Assembly: GCA_958295735.1 (NCBI GenBank) | Contig: OY282369.1 | Span: forward strand, 2,890,983-2,954,982 | Direction: 5' to 3' | Source: an uncultured Candidatus Cenarchaeum sp. | GTDB taxonomy: Archaea > Thermoproteota > Nitrososphaeria > Nitrososphaerales > Nitrosopumilaceae | Length of the DNA: 64,000 nucleotides | Shown here: positions 56,502-64,000 of the stretch, piece after piece | How the letters are laid out: each line of letters begins with the position of its first letter | Position numbering within the stretch: the stretch's first letter is position 1 | Notes under the pieces: generated by a model | What the model was told of the DNA's origin: nothing | Database searches by the model: none | Seen by the model: the letters and a program-made list of their open reading frames with translations, nothing else | Translations under genes and position numbers: made by a program

Positions 56502-59500
56502 TATGATCCCGAGTGATGGCTTCAATGGGGCCGCAACATGAGAGTTGCGGAAAGTAATCGCCGGCGCGCGGCTGCCACGCGCCCCAGTCGCTTCAATGGG
56601 GCCGCAACATGAGAGTTGCGGAAAGAAAACCAGCGCTTCGGGGATGGGGGCGTTCATCATGCTTCAATGGGGCCGCAACATGAGAGTTGCGGAAAGAAGG
56701 TAAAGGCGTTCAGGGGATATTTCAAGACGTTGGCTTCAATGGGGCCGCAACATGAGAGTTGCGGAAAGCCGACCACGGCAACGGCACGCGAGAGTGGACG
56801 TGGCTTCAATGGGGCCGCAACATGAGAGTTGCGGAAAGCAAGTGTTCTTTTGCGTCCAATCGGCGACCGACTGGCTTCAATGGGGCCGCAACATGAGAGT
56901 TGCGGAAAGGAGGGCGAGGCTAAGGTGGTGGAGTTTCTTACGGATCGGCTTCAATGGGGCCGCAACATGAGAGTTGCGGAAAGTCGCGCCCGACACGTTA
57001 TCGCCAGTAGAGGATGAACGGCTTCAATGGGGCCGCAACATGAGAGTTGCGGAAAGCCGCATGGCGTTCGAGCTCTGCGAATGGGAGCGCATGCTTCAAT
57101 GGGGCCGCAACATGAGAGTTGCGGAAAGAGGAACGCGCCGCGGCGCAGGCCGCGAACGCGGCCGCTTCAATGGGGCCGCAACATGAGAGTTGCGGAAAGT
57201 CGAGGATCTGGCCGACATGCGCGAGCAGAAAGAGGGCTTCAATGGGGCCGCAACATGAGAGTTGCGGAAAGCCAGCCGCAGGTAGCGGCCGGTGACCACC
57301 GGGTTCGCTTCAATGGGGCCGCAACATGAGAGTTGCGGAAAGAAAGGCACCGGCCCAAACTCGATTTGGATGAGCGGGCTTCAATGGGGCCGCAACATGA
57401 GAGTTGCGGAAAGTCGGGGATGGGGGCGGCGGGGGCCGTCCACTCCCACGAGCTTCAATGGGGCCGCAACATGAGAGTTGCGGAAAGCCGCACGTCCCGC
57501 AGCACGGCCAGCGGCCGACGGGGCTTCAATGGGGCCGCAACATGAGAGTTGCGGAAAGGTGGCCGTGATGGTGGACGTGGTTCGGATCGACCGGCTTCAA
57601 TGGGGCCGCAACATGAGAGTTGCGGAAAGATGCATCCGTATGATGCCGGCGTCACCGTTATCGAGGCTTCAATGGGGCCGCAACATGAGAGTTGCGGAAA
57701 GCATTATTACCGCGTTGGCCGTCTGCTCCGAGCCCTTGCTTCAATGGGGCCGCAACATGAGAGTTGCGGAAAGTCTTCTGGACCCCCTCGTCGGGAGCGA
57801 ACGACATGATGCTTCAATGGGGCCGCAACATGAGAGTTGCGGAAAGCTGTTCTGATTCACGCTCCGGATGCATGGCTATCCTGGTGCTTCAATGGGGCCG
57901 CAACATGAGAGTTGCGGAAAGTGATGAGCGGGGAGAAGGTCATGCAGCAGATAGAGCTTCAATGGGGCCGCAACATGAGAGTTGCGGAAAGTGCTTTCCG
58001 CTTCCACGAACATAACGGGACAGATCGCTTCAATGGGGCCGCAACATGAGAGTTGCGGAAAGACGGCCAGAGTCACTAGCGAGTACCTGAAACAGAAAGC
58101 TTCAATGGGGCCGCAACATGAGAGTTGCGGAAAGCCCATTTTATCCCTCGATACAAAAAGTGTGTGATATGGCTTCAATGGGGCCGCAACATGAGAGTTG
58201 CGGAAAGCATACGATTGCAAGAACCTATCCCCCCCGCCTTCAGCTTCAATGGGGCCGCAACATGAGAGTTGCGGAAAGATATCTACTCACGTGTTCTTTA
58301 CTGAGCACGTGCAGCTTCAATGGGGCCGCAACATGAGAGTTGCGGAAAGACATCCTTTTGTGTACCGACGAATGCAGCCTTTCAGCTTCAATGGGGCCGC
58401 AACATGAGAGTTGCGGAAAGATAAAGACAACGCAGCCTAGTCGGGGCGCTAGGTCGCTTCAATGGGGCCGCAACATGAGAGTTGCGGAAAGCCATCAACT
58501 TCCCTATCGCCTGCCAGGTGTCGAGGCTTCAATGGGGCCGCAACATGAGAGTTGCGGAAAGACAGCAACCTCGTGGTGAAGGACGGCAGGGAGTACAGCT
58601 TCAATGGGGCCGCAACATGAGAGTTGCGGAAAGTCGTACGCCTCGTCCATCCAACGCTTAAGCGCGCCGCTTCAATGGGGCCGCAACATGAGAGTTGCGG
58701 AAAGGCGCAGCTGCCGATGCAACGCAGGCCGTTCAATTGCTTCAATGGGGCCGCAACATGAGAGTTGCGGAAAGCATCTGCCGATCGGTAGAGGCATTGG
58801 ACGATATTGCTTCAATGGGGCCGCAACATGAGAGTTGCGGAAAGCAACACGCGGAAAGAGCGAACAACCATATCGATATTTGGCTTCAATGGGGCCGCAA
58901 CATGAGAGTTGCGGAAAGCGCGGTACAGCAGATCAACGACCGCGCCGCGTACGAGCTTCAATGGGGCCGCAACATGAGAGTTGCGGAAAGTGCAAGGAGC
59001 TACAGTACCAGATTCGGTAGAGCCTGCTTCAATGGGGCCGCAACATGAGAGTTGCGGAAAGCATTCATGCGGCTATCTTCCTGCTCTACAATTATGGCTT
59101 CAATGGGGCCGCAACATGAGAGTTGCGGAAAGCGAACTGGAACCAATCGTGTCTCCCGCGCCGGAAGGGCTTCAATGGGGCCGCAACATGAGAGTTGCGG
59201 AAAGCCTGGCGCCGCAAGTATTGCGACCGCCTCGCGTGGCTTCAATGGGGCCGCAACATGAGAGTTGCGGAAAGTACTTTGTTCCTCGGGACCTCGGCGG
59301 CCGGCACCGCGCTTCAATGGGGCCGCAACATGAGAGTTGCGGAAAGCGCCAGCAGCTCACGACGTACACCGAGGACGCGACGGCTTCAATGGGGCCGCAA
59401 CATGAGAGTTGCGGAAAGATATGTGGAACGAGGTGAAGGGACGCGTTGATTAAGCTTCAATGGGGCCGCAACATGAGAGTTGCGGAAAGTCTTAAGTTGC

Positions 59501-61535
59501 AAGCCTCTGGACAAATCCACGCCGCTTCAATGGGGCCGCAACATGAGAGTTGCGGAAAGCGAGTCACGTGGTACTTGAAAGACCCGGAGGAACTGCTTCA
59601 ATGGGGCCGCAACATGAGAGTTGCGGAAAGCGCCCCATGCCGTCTTTCGAGATGTCGATCTGGACGCTTCAATGGGGCCGCAACATGAGAGTTGCGGAAA
59701 GCGACCTGCTCAAGGAGGAGGTTTTCCAGGATTCGCTGCTTCAATGGGGCCGCAACATGAGAGTTGCGGAAAGCATGTCGGAAACGATGCACCACCCGCA
59801 CCCTGCACCGCTTCAATGGGGCCGCAACATGAGAGTTGCGGAAAGCCGACGGGGACCCGCATAACGGCCCTGTGCTATTAGCTTCAATGGGGCCGCAACA
59901 TGAGAGTTGCGGAAAGTACTAGGGGTAACTAATGACAAAATCAATAGTGGCGCTTCAATGGGGCCGCAACATGAGAGTTGCGGAAAGGCGTGCACGACGA
60001 CCGGCGCGGCAAGAAGCAGACCGGCTTCAATGGGGCCGCAACATGAGAGTTGCGGAAAGTCGAGGCCCCCAACGCGATCACCAACGCGCGCGTGCTTCAA
60101 TGGGGCCGCAACATGAGAGTTGCGGAAAGTCGTATCCCAGTTCGAGGGCGGGTGCTGGGGCGAAGCTTCAATGGGGCCGCAACATGAGAGTTGCGGAAAG
60201 CGAGCAGCAGTCCGAGAACCAGAAAAAGTACCGCGCGCTTCAATGGGGCCGCAACATGAGAGTTGCGGAAAGTCAAGCTCTTTTTCGCGCTTATCCCAAT
60301 CTATGGGCTTCAATGGGGCCGCAACATGAGAGTTGCGGAAAGTGCACGGGCGCGCTCTCTTTGATGCTCCGCCCAGCACGCTTCAATGGGGCCGCAACAT
60401 GAGAGTTGCGGAAAGTTGTCCTCGCTGTCGTATATGGTGATTCGGAAAGGGCTTCAATGGGGCCGCAACATGAGAGTTGCGGAAAGTGGTAGTTCAGAAG
60501 GTAGTGGCCGAACAAATCGCGCTTCAATGGGGCCGCAACATGAGAGTTGCGGAAAGGCAATCGAACATGAAAGCGTAGATAGTTCCGGCCCCGCTTCAAT
60601 GGGGCCGCAACATGAGAGTTGCGGAAAGGCGTGCGCCGCGTACCGGCCGGAGGAGGCGAAGGCCGCTTCAATGGGGCCGCAACATGAGAGTTGCGGAAAG
60701 CGTTCTTGCCGCGCACCACGCCGATCACCTCGAATCGCTTCAATGGGGCCGCAACATGAGAGTTGCGGAAAGGGAGCCGGAATATTACGATTACTTCGTT
60801 CCGGAATTAAGCTTCAATGGGGCCGCAACATGAGAGTTGCGGAAAGCCCTTGTGAGAAACCTCGGCTGAAAGGGAAGCAAAATGCTTCAATGGGGCCGCA
60901 ACATGAGAGTTGCGGAAAGCGCAATATCGTGCTTCCCGCATTCATGCAAGAACACGCTTCAATGGGGCCGCAACATGAGAGTTGCGGAAAGTGCCCTCGC
61001 CCGCAATATCCACGCCCATAGAATAAGGCTTCAATGGGGCCGCAACATGAGAGTTGCGGAAAGAAGCAAAATCACGACAAATATCCGCGATCCGTAGAGC
61101 GCTTCAATGGGGCCGCAACATGAGAGTTGCGGAAAGAAGAACAGGTATTCGCGAGCATGGTTAACGCCTTGGCTTCAATGGGGCCGCAACATGAGAGTTG
61201 CGGAAAGCTTTTGTCCTCTCCTGAAGCGCAGCGGATCCTAGCGGCTTCAATGGGGCCGCAACATGAGAGTTGCGGAAAGTTGTCAAAAGCGGAACAACAA
61301 AAGATCTACAACCGCTTCAATGGGGCCGCAACATGAGAGTTGCGGAAAGACGGGCGCCGGCACCGCCGCCGCCACCGGCGACAAGCTTCAATGGGGCCGC
61401 AACATGAGAGTTGCGGAAAGCAGTTCCGCAAGATCAGGTGCGGGTGGGTGGCGTTGCTTCAATGGGGCCGCAACATGAGAGTTGCGGAAAGTCCCTGGAG
61501 GGAGGCCAGGGCCGTGTCGATGTGCCTGCTTCAAT
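56502..61535 (-). CRISPR. Type I-G CRISPR array, segment 2 (71 repeats)
   Basis: Same 36-bp repeat, 71 copies from 56519 to 61528; the last is cut after GCTTCAAT by the next IS. Start-to-start distances are 68-75 bp. The segment begins with the right part (TGATCCCGAGTGATG) of the spacer split by the IS630 element. Confidence 0.95.
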
Positions 61536-61605
61536 AGAGTTAATGCGTTTGGCTCGTTGCGGCGACTGCCCGCCCCGCGCGGCCCGAATGTCGCGCCCTT
61601 GGAGA

Positions 61606-61722
61606 ATAACAGCGCAATCTGCCGGCCCGGGACGCGCGGACTTGGAATAACAGCGCAATCTGCCGGCCCGGGACGCGCGGACTTGGAATAACAGCGCAAT
61701 CTGCCGGCCCGGGACGCGCGGG
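61606..61722. repeat. 41-bp tandem repeat inside the IS
   Basis: ATAACAGCGCAATCTGCCGG followed by CCCGGGACGCGCGGACTTGGA recurs at 61606, 61647 and 61688 (about 2.8 copies), downstream of the transposase stop. A single related block occurs at the same place in the element at 48849 (GCCCGCGCGCCCCGGATCGG). Confidence 0.85.
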
Positions 61723-61794
61723 CTCGCAGCATCGCAGGATGCCCCGGAATCTGTGCTGTGCGGCGGTTTCGCGCGGCGGGAATCCCGCGCCGCG

Positions 61795-62964
61795 TCAGCG
61801 GCACGGGGGCCGCTTCCGCCGCTCCTCGCGCCACCTGGCCATCATGGATCCGTACAGGCCGGTGCCGGCGGCTATCTCCTTGAACAGCAGGACGAAGTTG
61901 CGCAGGCCCGCCACTATGTTGAATATTCGGTTGAAGTGCTCCGGGGTCCCCCTGAACGGCCTGCGGAGTATCTGGTTGTTCTTCATGTCCGCGTAGGTGT
62001 TCTCGATCTTGTACCTCTTCTTGCTGACGTTCGCGTTCCACTCCTTTTGCGCGGCGGTCAGCTCTTTCTTCGCGGTCCTTTTTACCGGGTTCACGGGGAC
62101 GATTCCGGGAAGGCGCTTCTCGGATCCCTGGAACCCCGAGTCCCCGATCAGCCTTATCCTCTCCTTCTCGGGCGTGTCCGGATCCGCCATGCTCGGGAAC
62201 GTCTCTGCCAGCCCCTCCAGCATCACGATGTCGTTCCTGCTGCCGGGAAGCGTCTTGCTCATGTGCACGGTCACCGTCCTCCGGTTGGTGACCGTCAGCG
62301 TGTTCGTGCAGTGCGTCTTGTTCTTGCGGGTATAGTATTCCCTCTGCTCCGCCTCGTCGGAAGGCCGCACGTGGGGCACCCGCGTGCCGTCGACCGTCAG
62401 GTCGCCGCCCTTCTTGCCGGGCATGAACTTCTTGCGCTCCTCGTCGGTCTCGCAGGCCGCTATCTCCTTGGAGATGTTCTTGGGCGTGGGCAGCACCTCC
62501 TCCATCACCCGCTCGTTCAGCTCCAGGTGCCTGCAGACGGTGCTCTGATCCACCCCGAACAGGCCGGCAAGCTGATCCTGCGACGGGTCGGCCTTGATGC
62601 GTATCAGGAAGAGGTACACGGTGTGCTCGTAATCCAGCTTGCACCTGTTGCCCCGGGCCGACGCGGTGCTCGCGCAGTTCCTGAACAGCGGGGTCTTGTT
62701 CATGCGCTCGATCGCCTCTATATAGTCGGCCACCACGAGCTTGATCTCCTCCGGCGCCAGCCCGGTCCAGCACTTCGACTGCACGGGGTCGTTCATGATG
62801 CGGTGCAGCCACTCGGCCGAGTGCATGAGCGCGGGATCGCCGCGCTGGAGCCTCTTTTCGGCGGCTGGCGACTTCCAGAGCGCCCTCTCGCCCTCCCGCT
62901 CCGCCTTCAGCCGCTTTATCTCGTTCTTGGCCATGGCGAGCTGCCGCTTGAGCGAGTTTGGCAT
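61795..62964 (-). CDS. IS5-like DDE transposase (DDE_Tnp_4 type)
   Basis: 389 aa, homologous along its length to the protein at 48927. HTH in LFGVDQSTVCRHLELN; D in LTVDGTRVPHVRPS; TLPGSRNDIVML; D in LIGDSGFQGSEKRLPG; E in IENTYADMKNNQILRRPF. ATG 62964 (MPNS) is preferred over ATG 62982 because it matches the homologue and lies about 28 nt after GGTTAAGG. All motifs are intact. Confidence 0.85.
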   Translation of the reverse strand: MPNSLKRQLAMAKNEIKRLKAEREGERALWKSPAAEKRLQRGDPALMHSAEWLHRIMNDPVQSKCWTGLAPEEIKLVVADYIEAIERMNKTPLFRNCASTASARGNRCKLDYEHTVYLFLIRIKADPSQDQLAGLFGVDQSTVCRHLELNERVMEEVLPTPKNISKEIAACETDEERKKFMPGKKGGDLTVDGTRVPHVRPSDEAEQREYYTRKNKTHCTNTLTVTNRRTVTVHMSKTLPGSRNDIVMLEGLAETFPSMADPDTPEKERIRLIGDSGFQGSEKRLPGIVPVNPVKRTAKKELTAAQKEWNANVSKKRYKIENTYADMKNNQILRRPFRGTPEHFNRIFNIVAGLRNFVLLFKEIAAGTGLYGSMMARWREERRKRPPCR

Positions 62965-63040
62965 GCCATACTGTCGCGCCATGGCTCCTTAACCCGTGGT
63001 GTGAGCTTGTTTTGGCATTTGGTCAATAAACATAAACTCT

Positions 63041-64000
63041 AATGGGGCCGCAACATGAGAGTTGCGGAAAGTAGAGGCCTCCTCCTTTACCGAGGGGCGG
63101 GCGAAGGCTTCAATGGGGCCGCAACATGAGAGTTGCGGAAAGTGCTTCTTGCGCTCCCGCTTGGCGGCCTGCTGCCGGCTTCAATGGGGCCGCAACATGA
63201 GAGTTGCGGAAAGCCCTTTCCGCCCGTATTACGGGAGGAGGAGGGGGGCGCTTCAATGGGGCCGCAACATGAGAGTTGCGGAAAGCGCTGCGCGCCGCTC
63301 ACCAGACCGATCGCGATCATGCTTCAATGGGGCCGCAACATGAGAGTTGCGGAAAGCTATCCAAGAACTAGAACGGCGCGGCGTGGATCCGGCTTCAATG
63401 GGGCCGCAACATGAGAGTTGCGGAAAGATGGTCCGCTAGGCAGTGTGTGGATTCACTCATTGCTTCAATGGGGCCGCAACATGAGAGTTGCGGAAAGCGC
63501 CTACTATGCCAGGATGAAGGTGGAACAACCCGCTTCAATGGGGCCGCAACATGAGAGTTGCGGAAAGCAGAACCATGATAAGAAATAAAGTCGGGGCGTA
63601 AAGCTTCAATGGGGCCGCAACATGAGAGTTGCGGAAAGTTCGACGGGGAGGTCGAGGAGGATGTCGCAGAATGCTTCAATGGGGCCGCAACATGAGAGTT
63701 GCGGAAAGTGGAACGGCGAGGCCTCGGCGATCGCGGGGTTCGCCGAGCTTCAATGGGGCCGCAACATGAGAGTTGCGGAAAGCCTGCCCTTCCGCGTCAC
63801 CGTATATGATTCCGAGGAGCTTCAATGGGGCCGCAACATGAGAGTTGCGGAAAGCGCAAGTGCGTCTTCATGCAGCGCCCCCAGGAGCCCTGGCTTCAAT
63901 GGGGCCGCAACATGAGAGTTGCGGAAAGCGGGAGCGCGGCGTTCAGGTGGCCGCCGCCCAGCGCGCTTCAATGGGGCCGCAACATGAGAGTTGCGGAAAG
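63041..64000 (-). CRISPR. Type I-G CRISPR array, segment 3, running off the window
   Basis: After the remainder of the IS-split repeat there are 13 more identical 36-bp repeats (63107 to 63965); the last ends on the final base of the window, so the array continues. No leader is visible. Confidence 0.95.

Larger units (their letters stand above)
61536..63040 (-). mobile_element. IS5-like element inserted at the same repeat position, opposite orientation
   Basis: The ends AGAGTTAATGCG (left) and CATAAACTCT (right) are inverted repeats. AAT flanks both sides (61533-61535, 63041-63043), again between GCTTC and GGGG of the repeat; removal restores a perfect 36-bp repeat. Length 1505 bp. The transposase side and both flanks of the gene are related to the element at 48849. 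Confidence 0.85.

Noticed and set aside
50306-64000. Many 60-200 codon ORFs on both strands across the array
   Set aside because: They repeat the same peptide (ASMGPQHESCGK, LQWGRNMRVAE, FRNSHVAAPLK) from the CRISPR repeat and are translation artefacts.
1-64000. tRNA or rRNA genes
   Set aside because: I looked for tRNA arm patterns and CCA-proximal signatures in intergenic regions by eye and found none convincing; a covariance-model scan would be needed to exclude them.

Overview
The window is archaeal. It carries an archaeal-order ribosomal protein operon that includes the RNase P protein Rpp29 and S4e, and most genes have a TATA-like box 24-30 nt upstream of the predicted start codon (leaderless transcripts). 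S4e, L6 and the 95-residue protein after L6 look thaumarchaeal (Nitrososphaerota), but that placement rests on remembered family patterns and is tentative. GC content is very high and stop codons are rare, so long meaningless frames are common on both strands; only frames with recognisable family features or promoter support are listed.

Layout. 1-9.3 kb: GC-rich accessory DNA with tandem repeats, three decayed transposases and two near-identical two-helix membrane proteins plus a diverged third copy. 9.4-16.8 kb: four paralogous AAA/DUF4143 ATPases. Copies 1, 2 and 4 are open; copy 3 is broken by a G9 tract, a TAG codon and a (GGGGC)16 tract. Copies 3 and 4 are preceded by tandem 33-bp repeats that carry TATA-like boxes. 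17.3-23.7 kb: a glycosyltransferase, an IS66-type element, two related 92-bp palindromic-ended elements, and an AvcD-like antiviral dCTP/dCMP deaminase coupled to a small protein that has a paralogue nearby. 24-29.5 kb: a SPOUT RNA methyltransferase, a transposase-derived ORF without its catalytic residues, a small membrane protein and a frameshifted DNA methyltransferase. 30-39.2 kb: L3-L4-L23-S19-L22-S3-L29-Rpp29-S17-L14-L24-S4e-L5-S14-S8-L6-hypothetical, tightly overlapping, with L2 missing from its usual place between L23 and S19.

39.4-64 kb: a type I-G CRISPR-Cas locus (cas3, csx17/cas8, csb1/cas7, csb2/cas5-cas6), visibly less GC-rich than its surroundings, followed by a very long array. 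I count about 153 near-identical 36-bp repeats from 48.8 kb to the window end, where the array is still running, plus three degenerate ones at the cas-proximal end. No cas1, cas2 or cas4 lies in the window. Four insertion sequences sit in the array; two related IS5-like elements entered the repeat at exactly the same base in opposite orientations. Near the cas end, a 36-bp block made of 11 bp of repeat plus 25 bp of the adjoining spacer has itself been duplicated around two new spacer-sized segments, as expected if spacer integration had slipped 25 bp out of register.

A TGACCT-centred motif, palindromic in two cases with compensating base changes, lies upstream of TATA boxes at csb1, at the DUF4143 promoter arrays and at one membrane-protein gene, which hints at shared control.
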